From Fictibacillus macauensis ZFHKF-1 (GTDB taxonomy: Bacteria; Bacillota; Bacilli; Bacillales; Fictibacillaceae), in NCBI RefSeq assembly GCF_000269865.1, contig NZ_AKKV01000030.1:168828-232827 (forward strand): a stretch of 64,000 nucleotides of DNA, given 5' to 3'. Position numbers and translations under genes: made by a program. Shown piece by piece: positions 53,835 through 62,617 of the stretch. Under the pieces are notes generated by a model. That model made no database searches. It saw only the letters and a list, made by a program, of their open reading frames with translations, and was not told the DNA's origin. Numbering within the stretch: the stretch's first letter is position 1; each line of letters starts with the position of its first letter.

Positions 53835-54857
53835 ATGATTGGGAAAAAAGTAGCGAGCACAGCATTATCCATCGTATTAGTGGGGGCACTAGCAGCCTGC
53901 TCAACCGGTAAGAGTGATAGCGATGAGAAAGCACTCACCATTTATAGCGGTCAGCATAAGGAAGTAACGGATGCTGTAGCGAAAGACTTTACGAAAAAAA
54001 CAGGAATTAAAGTAAATGTTCGTGAAGGATCCAGCAATGAACTTGCTCATCAAGTGGCAGAAGAAGGCGATCATTCCCCTGCTGATGTTATTTTCACAGA
54101 AGAAACGGCTTCACTTGTCATGCTTAGTGAAAAAGGATTACTCGCGAAAGCCAGTGACAAAGCGCTTCACCATATTTCTAAACAATATGAAGATGCAAAC
54201 GGTAAATGGGTCGGTTTATTAGCACGTTCTCGCGTTGTTGCTTACAACCCCGATGAAGTGAAAGAACAAGACTTACCGAAGTCCGTATTTGACTTTGCTT
54301 CTGCCAAGTGGAAAGAAAAAGTAGCCTACGTGCCAACGAGTGGCGCTTTTACCAACCAAATTTCAGCAATGATTAAGCTCTATGGCCAAGACAAAACAAA
54401 AGCATGGTTAGAAGGCTTAAAAAAATACGGCAAATCCTATAAAAATAATAAAATTGCTTTAGACGCTGTGGAAAAAGGCAATGTGAGCGTAGCGCTTATT
54501 AATAACTACTACTGGGATCGTGAAGCGAAGGAAAAAGGCAAAGAACACATGAATTCTAAGCTTCACTATTTCGGAAATGGTGATATTGGCGATATGATCT
54601 CGCTATCAGGAGCTGCCATTGTAAAAGCAAGTGAGCATAAGAAAGAAGCACAAAAATTCTTAGAATTTGCGACTGATCTTAAAGGACAACAAGCCTTAAC
54701 AGAAGCAAGCTCACAATATCCTGTTAATCCAAAAGCGAAAACTCAAGGAATGAAGCCTTTCTCAGAATTACATCCCCCTAAAGGCACGCTTCATTTAGGC
54801 AAGTATTCTGATGGTAAACAAGCAATTGCGCTCTTACAAGAAGTTGGATTGCTGTAA
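53835..54857 (+). CDS. fbpA: iron(III) ABC transporter substrate-binding lipoprotein
   Basis: This 340-residue protein has lipobox LAAC (Cys22), and its mature part is a FbpA/FutA-type ferric-ion-binding protein. It has LTIYSGQHKEVTDAVAKDF near residue 36, ADVIFTEETASLVMLSEKGL near 83 and paired tyrosines in LINNYYWDRE near 220, which bind Fe3+ in this family. It captures ferric iron outside the cell. It is the first gene of a Fur-controlled three-gene operon; its stop overlaps the permease start (TAATG). Confidence 0.92.
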   Translation: MIGKKVASTALSIVLVGALAACSTGKSDSDEKALTIYSGQHKEVTDAVAKDFTKKTGIKVNVREGSSNELAHQVAEEGDHSPADVIFTEETASLVMLSEKGLLAKASDKALHHISKQYEDANGKWVGLLARSRVVAYNPDEVKEQDLPKSVFDFASAKWKEKVAYVPTSGAFTNQISAMIKLYGQDKTKAWLEGLKKYGKSYKNNKIALDAVEKGNVSVALINNYYWDREAKEKGKEHMNSKLHYFGNGDIGDMISLSGAAIVKASEHKKEAQKFLEFATDLKGQQALTEASSQYPVNPKAKTQGMKPFSELHPPKGTLHLGKYSDGKQAIALLQEVGLL

Positions 54858-56413
54858 TGTTTACAGTGAGAAAGGAGCAACAGCGGCCGAAAACGTCGCT
54901 GTTGCTCCTTTTACCTATTCTTCTGTTTTTATTTATTGCTTGCTTACCTCTTCTTTACATTCTTTTACGTGCACAAGAAGTTGGCTTTAAAAACGCACTC
55001 TCGCTTATTTTTCGGGATCGTGTTTACGAGCTGTTGCGTCATACGCTGCTGCTCGATTTTACAGTGACAGGTGCTTCAATGATCATCGGTGTGACAACGG
55101 CATGGTGCATTGAACGAACGAATTTATGGGGAAAACGAATGTGGAACGTCCTCATTACGATTCCATTTGCGGTTCCCGCCTTTATTTCAAGTTATAGCTG
55201 GGTTTCTTTAAGTCCGATGTTTGAAGGTTTTTTCGGTGCTTTTCTCGTGCTTACGCTTTATAGCTATCCGCTCGTTCATTTGCCTGTTGCTGCGAGTTTA
55301 CGAGGCATGAACGGTTCTTTAGAAGAAGTATCGCATTCATTAGGCTATGGACGTTGGCAGACATTTTGGCGGGTCATTTTTCCACAACTACGTCCCGCGT
55401 TATTTGGCGGAGCATTATTAATCGCGCTTCATACGTTAGCAGAGTTCGGTGCGCTCTCCTTACTGCGCTATGATACATTTACAACCGCGATTTTCGATCA
55501 ATACACGATGGCATTTAACGGCGCTTCCGCTGCTATGCTAACGACTGTGCTCCTGTTTTTATGCCTTATTTTCATTAGTCTAGAACTATACAGTCGTGGA
55601 AAAGCGCGATACGTTTCTGTTGGCAGTGGCGTCGCTCGCCCGCAAAAGCCACAGTCTTTAGGTGTTTTTACACCCTTTGCACTTTTAGGCTTTGCGCTGC
55701 TGACCGTTCTTGCAGTCGGCATTCCCCTCGGACGTCTTGTGTATTGGCTCCTTCGCGGATCGTCTGCGCAATTTCCACTTACGGAGTTGCTAACGAATTT
55801 AGGAACGACTCTTGCCTACGGTCTTGGTGGCGCACTCGCCACTCTACTTATTGCCTTACCACTCGTTATGCTCTCCATTCGGGCCCGAGGGACACTGTCG
55901 CTTTTACTTGAGCGCGTTCCGTATTTTATTCATAGTTTGCCAGGACTTGTCATCGGTCTTACACTCGTCTTTTTTGCCGTTCGTTACGTTCCAGTGCTGT
56001 ACCAAACGTCGATTGTACTGATCATTGCCTACGTCTTGTTATACGTGCCGCTTGCTCAGTCATCGGTTCGAGCGTCTTATGAACAAGCACCAAAACGCAT
56101 TGAAGAAGTAGCTCGCTCGCTCGGGAAAGGACCGCTCGCTGTCTTTTTCACGGTAACCTTACCACTGATTATTCCTGGCATTGGTGCAGGGATGGCGCTT
56201 GTTACGTTAAAAGTAATGACTGAACTTACCGCGACATTATTGCTTAGACCAACTGGTGTGGATACGCTTGCCATCCAAGTATGGCAGCATACAGCCAATT
56301 CTGAATTTGCTGCGGCCGCCCCTTATGCCGCGCTACTCATACTCATTTCTAGCGTACCTGTTTATGTGCTAACGATGCGCTCGTTTTCTAGCAAAAGGAG
56401 AGGAAATCTATGA
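54857..56413 (+). CDS. fbpB: iron(III) ABC transporter permease
   Basis: This 518-residue permease contains two fused halves, each of about six helices with its own EAA loop (EVSHSLGYGRWQTFWRVIFP near 155-175; EVARSLGKGPLAVFFTVTLP near 418-438). This double arrangement is typical of FbpB/SfuB iron permeases. The neighbours and the Fur box support ferric iron as the substrate. Confidence 0.92.
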   Translation: MFTVRKEQQRPKTSLLLLLPILLFLFIACLPLLYILLRAQEVGFKNALSLIFRDRVYELLRHTLLLDFTVTGASMIIGVTTAWCIERTNLWGKRMWNVLITIPFAVPAFISSYSWVSLSPMFEGFFGAFLVLTLYSYPLVHLPVAASLRGMNGSLEEVSHSLGYGRWQTFWRVIFPQLRPALFGGALLIALHTLAEFGALSLLRYDTFTTAIFDQYTMAFNGASAAMLTTVLLFLCLIFISLELYSRGKARYVSVGSGVARPQKPQSLGVFTPFALLGFALLTVLAVGIPLGRLVYWLLRGSSAQFPLTELLTNLGTTLAYGLGGALATLLIALPLVMLSIRARGTLSLLLERVPYFIHSLPGLVIGLTLVFFAVRYVPVLYQTSIVLIIAYVLLYVPLAQSSVRASYEQAPKRIEEVARSLGKGPLAVFFTVTLPLIIPGIGAGMALVTLKVMTELTATLLLRPTGVDTLAIQVWQHTANSEFAAAAPYAALLILISSVPVYVLTMRSFSSKRRGNL

Positions 56414-57438
56414 TGGCATTACGTATTACAGATCTTTGTAAAAGCTTTGACGGCCAGACCGTCTTAAATAATGTAGCGTTAGAGTTACCAAAAGGAAAAT
56501 TACTTGCTATTTTAGGTCCTTCTGGTTGTGGAAAAACAACACTATTACGCAGCATCGCTGGTTTTGAAATGCCATCAACCGGTACGATTGAGATTGCAGG
56601 CGTTTCTGTTTTTAGCGACAAAAAACAACTACCTGCTGAAAAACGTCGCGTCGGCTATGTACCGCAAGAAGGGGCACTGTTCCCGCATCTAACTGTTGCT
56701 CAAAACATTGCCTTTGGACTTTCTCGGCAAACACGCAATCAGCGTGTGAAAGAAATGCTTGCTCTCGTTGGTATGGAAGGCTTTGAAAAACGAATGCCAC
56801 ACGAACTGTCTGGCGGTCAGCAGCAGCGCATTGCCCTTGCTCGCGCCCTTGCCCCTCATCCCGAATTAATTTTATTAGATGAACCTTTTAGTGCACTTGA
56901 TACGGGCTTGCGTGCTCAGCTGCGCGAAGATATTAAATATGCACTAGAGCAAGCGGGCGCTACAGCTATCATGGTGACACACGATCAAGAAGAAGCCTTT
57001 TCAATGGCTGATAGGATCGCCATTATGCGTGATGGCAAACTCGTCCAAACCGCCGATCCTGATGCCGTTTATACGACTCCAAGCGATGTACACGTCGCCA
57101 CCTTTGTCGGTGACGCTGTCATTCTGAAAGGCCAAGTGAATGGCAATCTAGTAGAGTGCCCACTTGGATCGCTCTGTTACCAAGGCTCATCACACAGTAG
57201 GGAAGCTGTAACCGTGATGATTCGCCCTGAACAAGTGACGATTGGAAGTGCCCAATCCGGCGTGATCGCAAAAGTAACGAAAACGATCTATTTCGGTCAC
57301 GATTCACTTATACATTTAGAGCTTGAGCATAGCGAACAACACTGCACCCCTGCCATCCGCGTTCTCGGCAAACCACCCGTCAAAAAGGGCGATCTCGTCG
57401 GCTTACAAGTGAACGGTGATGTAGTGATTTATGGCTAA
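56410..57438 (+). CDS. fbpC: iron(III) ABC transporter ATP-binding protein
   Basis: This 342-residue ATPase has Walker A GPSGCGKTT, signature LSGGQQQRIALARALA, Walker B LILLDEPFSALD and H-loop MVTHDQEEAFSMADR. Its ~100-residue C-terminal TOBE-like domain is usual in FbpC/PotA-type proteins and may regulate activity. AGGAGAGG precedes the ATG pair. Last gene of the operon. Confidence 0.92.
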   Translation: MMALRITDLCKSFDGQTVLNNVALELPKGKLLAILGPSGCGKTTLLRSIAGFEMPSTGTIEIAGVSVFSDKKQLPAEKRRVGYVPQEGALFPHLTVAQNIAFGLSRQTRNQRVKEMLALVGMEGFEKRMPHELSGGQQQRIALARALAPHPELILLDEPFSALDTGLRAQLREDIKYALEQAGATAIMVTHDQEEAFSMADRIAIMRDGKLVQTADPDAVYTTPSDVHVATFVGDAVILKGQVNGNLVECPLGSLCYQGSSHSREAVTVMIRPEQVTIGSAQSGVIAKVTKTIYFGHDSLIHLELEHSEQHCTPAIRVLGKPPVKKGDLVGLQVNGDVVIYG

Positions 57439-57496
57439 AAAAACGATTGTACCTCTTTTTGCTCGTTGAAGCAGAAGAGAGCAATCGTTTTTTTGT
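57437..57496 (+). terminator. terminator of the iron-uptake operon
   Basis: AAAAAACGATTG and CAATCGTTTTTTT form a 12-bp stem with a long 30-nt loop and a T-run. Confidence 0.75.
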
Positions 57497-57604
57497 TGGA
57501 AAAAAGTTTTATAGAGATTCATTTTAATTTTCAAATGAATACCTATACAAGCAGAGCATATATAGTATAATTGGTATAATTTAGTATTTATAAGGAGTGG
57601 ACTT

Positions 57605-58261
57605 ATGACGTATGCGTTTCCAATAGGCTTAATTGCAGGTGTTGGTCTTTATGCACTTACGTATCTTTTTTCGCAAAAGTTAGCACATTTAAAACGCGCA
57701 TTAACAGTTTTTATTGCCGGCGTTGTCGCTCTTTTAGCCAGCCTCATCGTCATTGGTGGGTTTGAAGGAATGCCCTATGGAATGCTCGGTTTCGGTCTCA
57801 TCACCTCCGCAGTAGTATTAGCCATTTTGGGACGGAAGGCTCTATGGAGAAAGGTTGCTTTTCTGCTTATTATGGTCGTTGCCGCAGGATCATTGTTTTT
57901 CACCCATTCTAACGTCCATTATTGGGTCATTGAAAAGACGGATCATATGGGAAGCGAAGATGCCTTAGCGTATTCCAAACAGCTCGAAATCAACCCATCC
58001 ATAAAAGGCTATAAGATTTTTACTATCTCCGAAGGCAAAAAAGGCGTTATGTTATCGTTAGGTGAGCAGCGAGCGGGCAATACCATCCAAGTGAAAAGCG
58101 TAAAAGGACAGGGCGATGAAACCGTCATAGAAGTAAGCTCTACACATAATAAATCACAAGAAAAAAATCCTTGGATCATGATTGGTGTTGATTCGTTACA
58201 GAGTAATGTTATCGTAAAAGACGTGGATGGCACAGTGTACGAGAAAACTTCAAAGCCATAA
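57605..58261 (+). CDS. YesK-like membrane protein with extracytoplasmic tail
   Basis: This 218-residue protein has four membrane helices in the first ~105 residues (FPIGLIAGVGLYALTYLFS at the start). The first three resemble YesK-type small membrane proteins. A ~110-residue beta-rich C-terminal domain follows, with a KNPWIMIGVDSLQ segment. AAGGAG stands before the ATG. No function is known to me. Confidence 0.65.
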   Translation: MTYAFPIGLIAGVGLYALTYLFSQKLAHLKRALTVFIAGVVALLASLIVIGGFEGMPYGMLGFGLITSAVVLAILGRKALWRKVAFLLIMVVAAGSLFFTHSNVHYWVIEKTDHMGSEDALAYSKQLEINPSIKGYKIFTISEGKKGVMLSLGEQRAGNTIQVKSVKGQGDETVIEVSSTHNKSQEKNPWIMIGVDSLQSNVIVKDVDGTVYEKTSKP

Positions 58262-58303
58262 AGAAAAAAGATGGCTCCGGAACACTTCCGAAGTCATCTT
58301 TTC
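58262..58303. terminator. convergent terminator between the YesK-like and dus genes
   Basis: AAAAGATG-g-CT-c-CGGAA pairs with TTCCG-a-AG-t-CATCTTTT, with A and T runs on both sides. Confidence 0.75.
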
Positions 58304-58319
58304 CATGTGTAGACACCTG

Positions 58320-59282
58320 CTATTCTGCTGAACTTTCTTTAAAATCGTTAAGAAGGCTTCGTACTTCATCTGTAGAACGAGCATTCATAAGACCATTTCT
58401 TAATTCACCCGCACCGCGGAAGCCACGCACGTAAATTTTGAAAAAGCGATGCAGTGTTCGAAATGGACGAAGATTCGGATACTGATCGTGTAAGTCCATA
58501 TGCAATCGAAGCAAATCTAATAGCTCGTCACTGCTATGCTCTTTCGCTTCTTTTTCAAACGCAAACGGGTTATGAAAAATACCGCGGCCAATCATAATGC
58601 CGTCTACTCCGTACTGTTCAGCGAGCTGCAAGCCGGTTTGGCGGTCAGGAATATCGCCATTGATCGTTAATAACGTATTAGGAGCAATTTCATCGCGAAG
58701 CTTTTTAATTTCTGGAATGAGCTCCCAATGCGCATCGACCTTACTCATTTCCTCTCTCGTTCGAAGGTGAATGGATAAGTTCACAATGTCTTGCTTCAAA
58801 ATATGCGTTAGCCACTCGCGCCACTCATCTACCTCAGTAAAGCCTAGCCTCGTTTTCACACTAACAGGCAATCCGCCTGCTTTTGCCGCTTGAATCAATT
58901 CAGCCGCAACGTCCGGGCGAAGGATAAGACCACTGCCTTTGCCGTTTTGCGTAACATTGGGAACCGGACACCCCATATTAATATCGATGCCACGAAAGCC
59001 CATTTCCGCCATGCCAATGCTCATTTGTCGGAAATTCTCTGGCCGATCTCCCCAAATATGAGCGACCATCGGCTGTTCATCTTCTGTAAACGTAAGGCGA
59101 CCTTGTACACTTTGAATGCCTTCTGGATGGCAATAACTTTCACTATTTGTAAACTCGGTAAAAAACACATCTGGTCGTGCCGCTGCACTGACTACATGAC
59201 GAAACACCACATCCGTCACTTCTTCCATTGGTGCAAGTATGAAAAATGGCCGTGGTAATTCACGCCAAAAATTATCGTTCAT
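58320..59282 (-). CDS. tRNA-dihydrouridine synthase
   Basis: This 320-residue FMN enzyme reduces uridines in t[17 protein letters not shown] (FMN site) lies near residue 15, [19 protein letters not shown] holds the catalytic Cys near residue 100, and SVKTRLGF and [13 protein letters not shown] follow. Overall it is closest to DusC-like members. ATG 59282 gives the usual start [23 protein letters not shown] at 59294 in frame is possible, but AGAGG is only 2 nt away from it and about 14 nt from the ATG, so the start is somewhat uncertain. Confidence 0.9.
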   Translation of the reverse strand: MNDNFWRELPRPFFILAPMEEVTDVVFRHVVSAAARPDVFFTEFTNSESYCHPEGIQSVQGRLTFTEDEQPMVAHIWGDRPENFRQMSIGMAEMGFRGIDINMGCPVPNVTQNGKGSGLILRPDVAAELIQAAKAGGLPVSVKTRLGFTEVDEWREWLTHILKQDIVNLSIHLRTREEMSKVDAHWELIPEIKKLRDEIAPNTLLTINGDIPDRQTGLQLAEQYGVDGIMIGRGIFHNPFAFEKEAKEHSSDELLDLLRLHMDLHDQYPNLRPFRTLHRFFKIYVRGFRGAGELRNGLMNARSTDEVRSLLNDFKESSAE

Positions 59283-59378
59283 TTGTACATTCAAATCCTC
59301 TCAAAAATTACTTCTGTACCACTTATACCATGCCTTCATCATCATTGACAAATGAAGACCAACCGTAGCACATCTTCT

Positions 59379-59585
59379 TTATTTATAATCGTCTGCTTCT
59401 AGCGTAAACATACTTTCTACTGTCGTTTGAAACACGTTCGCAATCATCATAGCTAAGGGCAATGAAGGGTTGTATTTTCCTTTTTCAATGGAAATAATGG
59501 TTTGCCTAGAAACGCCTAAAAGCTCTGCTAATTTATCTTGCGAATAGCCTTGTTGCTTACGATACTGTGATACTATATTTTTCAA
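59379..59585 (-). CDS. small XRE-family transcriptional regulator
   Basis: This 68-residue single-domain HTH protein has YSQDKLAELLGVSRQTIISI followed by EKGKYNPSLPLAMMIA, the standard short XRE family of Firmicutes. These often sit next to a small membrane-protein gene, which is absent here. GGGAGGGG precedes the TTG start; the frame could extend to 59600 but would include the site. Confidence 0.85.
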   Translation of the reverse strand: MKNIVSQYRKQQGYSQDKLAELLGVSRQTIISIEKGKYNPSLPLAMMIANVFQTTVESMFTLEADDYK

Positions 59586-59670
59586 AGTGTCCCCTCCCAC
59601 AGCTATATATAGCAGTATAATGTAAAATGAACTTTACGTAAAGATAACGCACTAATGGAGGGTGAACATA

Positions 59671-59706
59671 AAAAAAGACCCCATTTCTTAGGGGAATGGT
59701 GGTCTT
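59671..59706 (-). terminator. terminator on the minus strand after the remnant frame
   Basis: On the minus strand AAGACC...GGTCTT with an inner CCATT / AATGG pair is followed by seven T residues. It lies just after the short frame at 59721-59899. Confidence 0.7.
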
Positions 59707-59720
59707 GATCATTCTCAGAT

Positions 59721-59899
59721 TTAAAATACCTTACATGATGTAATTAATTCTTCAGCCCACGCTACAATTTTTGTGTTACTACTGATGTACATTTCTTGAC
59801 TACCTCTTCCATGAGTTTGCATCTCAATTCTGCTGCCACCATGTGGAAAAGTTGTCCTCTTTTTTTCAATTAGAACACACCAAAAAGCTACCGTACTGA
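59721..59899 (-). pseudogene. possible 3' remnant of a gene
   Basis: A minus-strand frame, overlapping the kinase end if extended to 59951, ends VAFWCVLIEKKRTTF ... THGRGSQEMYISS ... KIVAWAEELITSCKVF. The composition is protein-like, there is no start or ribosome site of its own, and a good terminator follows its stop. It could be the tail of a lost gene joined to the kinase end by deletion. I do not recognise the family. Confidence 0.35.
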
Positions 59900-60817
59900 C
59901 TACAAACCCCCAACCATCTCTTCCAACTCGCTGTGAACCTTGGAAAGCCACACCATCTCATGAGCAAACCTAGCAGGTGAGACGCTGTGCTGATCCATAC
60001 CTCCTGTAATCCACCACGTACTTTCCATATACCATAGCATCCGCATGGCTCTTTCTAAATGACCCACCGGGAATGGGTGTTCCGTTCGGTAGCCGTTTAA
60101 AAAGGCTACAGCATTTTCTACTGAAAAAGCTTCATCTAAAAGCGAGCCCGATAGGATCGCTCTTGCAAGATCAAGCTCGGGATAATCGTACTTCAAGCGA
60201 TCAAAATCTAAAATTGCTGTTAGTCGATTTTCGTAGAACAGCATATTATCAACCCACAAATCGCGATGTGCTAGACCTTTTTCACAAGTCAGGAGAGAAG
60301 AAACATCCAGTGCTTCCGTCGCTTTTAGTTGAAGTTCTATAAAGAATACCAGTCGACATTGTTCTGCCATTTGTGCCTCTTGATAGAGCGCAGTCCAATG
60401 CTGTAGCCTCTCCTCTTTACTCGGGGGAAGAAACTGTGGCTTGGCATTTCGGATCGATTGTCGCTGTAACAGTCGATGCATTTTGCCTGTTTGACAACCA
60501 AGCTCATACATTTGTGCTTCGTTCATTTTTCCAGCTGTAATCATCGTGCCTTCATGAAAAGCCATCACTACAAATCTTCTATTCTGATTTGTCACGTGCA
60601 TGAGTTGTCCGTCATGCGCTAAAAGCTTTGGACACAGGAGTCCTTCGCTATGTAATGTTTGCTGTAATTGTAATGCTCTCTGCAAGTCCGCAACATCATA
60701 CAGTTTTAAACGTTCCTGATTGTATTCTTTCAACAAAAACGCACCTTGCGTAGTGTTAAGCTTCCATTTAAGATTGAGCCACCCGCGATTGATGGGTGTC
60801 ACTTGTAGAATTTCCAA
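59900..60817 (-). CDS. aminoglycoside-phosphotransferase-family kinase, 5' end interrupted by a stop codon
   Basis: The 305-residue frame has the APH/choline-kinase fold, with catalytic loop LAHRDLWVDNMLF and metal motif AILDFDRLKYDYPELDLARA. It resembles CotS-like bacterial kinases. The annotated start (TTG 60817) has no ribosome site and lacks the first helix of the N-lobe. In the same frame upstream the sequence reads on (LQQSCQEKFA) to a TAA at 60848-60850, and beyond it to a GTG at 60892 that overlaps the stop of the CPBP gene as GTGA. So the original gene was probably 59900-60892 with a stop at codon 15. It may be a pseudogene or use the internal TTG. Confidence 0.65.
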   Translation of the reverse strand: MEILQVTPINRGWLNLKWKLNTTQGAFLLKEYNQERLKLYDVADLQRALQLQQTLHSEGLLCPKLLAHDGQLMHVTNQNRRFVVMAFHEGTMITAGKMNEAQMYELGCQTGKMHRLLQRQSIRNAKPQFLPPSKEERLQHWTALYQEAQMAEQCRLVFFIELQLKATEALDVSSLLTCEKGLAHRDLWVDNMLFYENRLTAILDFDRLKYDYPELDLARAILSGSLLDEAFSVENAVAFLNGYRTEHPFPVGHLERAMRMLWYMESTWWITGGMDQHSVSPARFAHEMVWLSKVHSELEEMVGGL

Positions 60818-60888
60818 AGCAAATTTTTCTTGGCAAGACTGTTGCAGTTAGCGATACATGCGGTATTGCTGTTCTTCCGCTTCTACCC

Positions 60889-61677
60889 TCACTTTCTATC
60901 ACCCACATACGTCTCCACGTTGTTCATCATAGGCGGTCGATTGCGATTCGCGGGAATAAGCGCATAGATGAGGATTGAAAAAGCCAATCCGACCGCTCCA
61001 CTTACTAACGTTTGATGACTGATGAACGCCGTTTGTACACTGTTACAAAAGGCATGCGTTAAAATACAAAGAAATACGCTATTTGTTTTATAAAAAACGG
61101 TTGATAACAAAAACGAAAAGGCAAAAACATTGATCGTGAAAACCGGTATATTTAAATTCTCATTCTGAAACGTGCCAATCATAAAAAACAGCGGCAAATG
61201 CCAAAGAACCCAGATGATACTGACAAGCACTGTGCTTTGCAGGGCAGATAATCGTTTTAACAATTCCGGAAGCAACACACCGCGCCATCCAATTTCCTCA
61301 AACCCACCAATTATAATAAAGGCAGGAATTTGCAAAAGTATGTACTGAATCGGTAACCCTTGCTCTCCTCCCACGATGAAATATGGTAGGAACGAAAAGA
61401 ACAAAACAATTACAATCATGTACACATACGGAGTTAGTGCTCTGGGCGGTTTGTAGCAACTTCTTAAAAACGTTCGAAAATCCGCTTTCGATTCAGACGT
61501 TTTTTTAACCGTTATAGCACCAATTGCAGGCCCGATCACCCCTACCACATAAAATACATACATCATCACAGATGAACTAAATGGACTCTGATTCACTTGG
61601 GTATAAATAGCGATGATTCCCCAAAAAAGATACGTTATTGAAAACGTTGCAACTAAATATTTTCTTACTATAGACAC
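60889..61677 (-). CDS. CPBP-family intramembrane metalloprotease
   Basis: This 262-residue protein has about seven helices and the three CPBP/Abi motifs: EEIGWRG (EExxxR), WVLWHLPLFF (HxxxF-type) and ILTHAFCNS (third His with Asn). These residues bind the catalytic zinc in CAAX-prenyl-protease-like enzymes. The GTG start has AAAGGAGATG before it. Roles of such proteins range from bacteriocin immunity to protein processing. Its stop overlaps the kinase GTG by 4 nt, indicating a two-gene operon. Confidence 0.88.
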   Translation of the reverse strand: MSIVRKYLVATFSITYLFWGIIAIYTQVNQSPFSSSVMMYVFYVVGVIGPAIGAITVKKTSESKADFRTFLRSCYKPPRALTPYVYMIVIVLFFSFLPYFIVGGEQGLPIQYILLQIPAFIIIGGFEEIGWRGVLLPELLKRLSALQSTVLVSIIWVLWHLPLFFMIGTFQNENLNIPVFTINVFAFSFLLSTVFYKTNSVFLCILTHAFCNSVQTAFISHQTLVSGAVGLAFSILIYALIPANRNRPPMMNNVETYVGDRK

Positions 61678-62105
61678 CGTTTCATCTCCTTTTAGTAACC
61701 TTTTTCAATCTGCTAAAACGTTTTTTGCATCTTCCTTTCTCTACTCGGTTTATGGATGGCACACTTCCATTATAAGGAATGCTGCTTTTTTTACATCAAC
61801 CATATGTAATAAATTAGTAAAAGCAGTGTGAAGTAGCTTCTTCTCATGAGCCAACTAGGAATATGTGGTATTATTCCAAATAATCACTTTATAAAGAAGT
61901 AAGAGCAAAAAAAAGGATCGTCAGCAGTACGATTATTCTGCTGACGATCCCTTTTGGGGTGTAAAGTGAACGGTAGGATAATATCCTCCTTGTTTACATA
62001 TACATTAGACTTTTTAGCATTGGTATGTCCTTTTATATTTTTTAAGAACGAGTATACTTTATATGTAAAGATCGAGGTAACCCTAAGAAAAAGGAGGAAT
62101 ACATC
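61678..62105. other. 428-nt intergenic region between CPBP and VOC genes
   Basis: The region holds a strong hairpin (61915-61950) and otherwise AT-rich sequence with promoter-like stretches for the two divergent genes. I see no supported coding sequence in it. Confidence 0.6.
61915..61950 (-). terminator. strong hairpin terminator with no gene before it
   Basis: A perfect 13-bp stem GGATCGTCAGCAG / CTGCTGACGATCC with a 10-nt loop; on the minus strand eight T residues follow. On the plus strand the tail is CTTTTGGGG. It lies upstream of both flanking divergent genes. Confidence 0.75.
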
Positions 62106-62561
62106 ATGATTAAAGGATTATATGAGGCTCACTTGCCTGTTACTAACTTACAAGTTTCAATTGAGTTTTATCAAAAATTAGGTCTAAAACTGTACAAGCA
62201 CACGAGTAAAGTTGCTTTCTTTTGGATATCAGAAGGTGAAAGCTGGCTTGGCTTATGGGAAGGGGCAGAAGCTAGTATTCCCTACCACGTTTCTTTAAGA
62301 CACATTGCATTTCAAGTAGATTTAGAAGATATTAAACAAGCGAAAGCATGGTTAGAAGAACGTGGCATTAACGTACGAGCAACCTTTGGTTTAGAACCAA
62401 AAGAACCAATCGTTATCCCCAATCAGGCTCACGCTATGATCTATTTTGATGACCCGGACGGGAATCATTTGGAGTTCATTACGAGACTACCACAAGAGAT
62501 TGACCGATCTGACAAACTATACTTAAGTGAATTTGAAAACCTATACTTATCTAAAAAATGA
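62106..62561 (+). CDS. VOC-family (glyoxalase/dioxygenase fold) protein
   Basis: This 151-residue protein has two beta-alpha-beta3 units. Likely metal ligands are His9 (EAHLPVTNLQVSIEFY), the His in LRHIAFQVD (about 69) and Glu in PDGNHLEFI (about 124), a pattern shared with fosfomycin-thiol transferases and glyoxalase I. A resistance or detoxification role is plausible but not determined by sequence. AAAAGGAGGAATACATC precedes the ATG. Confidence 0.85.
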   Translation: MIKGLYEAHLPVTNLQVSIEFYQKLGLKLYKHTSKVAFFWISEGESWLGLWEGAEASIPYHVSLRHIAFQVDLEDIKQAKAWLEERGINVRATFGLEPKEPIVIPNQAHAMIYFDDPDGNHLEFITRLPQEIDRSDKLYLSEFENLYLSKK

Positions 62562-62568
62562 ACAAACT

Positions 62569-62604
62569 CAGAAATAGGATGTAATTTACACCCTATTATC
62601 TTCT
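62569..62604. terminator. convergent terminator between VOC and SMI1 genes
   Basis: CAGAA, AATAGG-a-TG pair with CA-c-CCTATT, TTCTG around a short loop, with AT-rich flanks between converging genes. Confidence 0.55.
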
Positions 62605-62617
62605 GAAATTTATTCGT

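Noticed and set aside
53835..57438. Spermidine/putrescine or thiamine type for the three-gene ABC importer
   Set aside because: The paired tyrosines in the receptor, the fused double permease and the Fur box all point to ferric iron.
61915..61950. Riboswitch or attenuator of the VOC gene
   Set aside because: Only a single hairpin is visible, with no alternative pairing or conserved aptamer. The T-run is on the minus strand.
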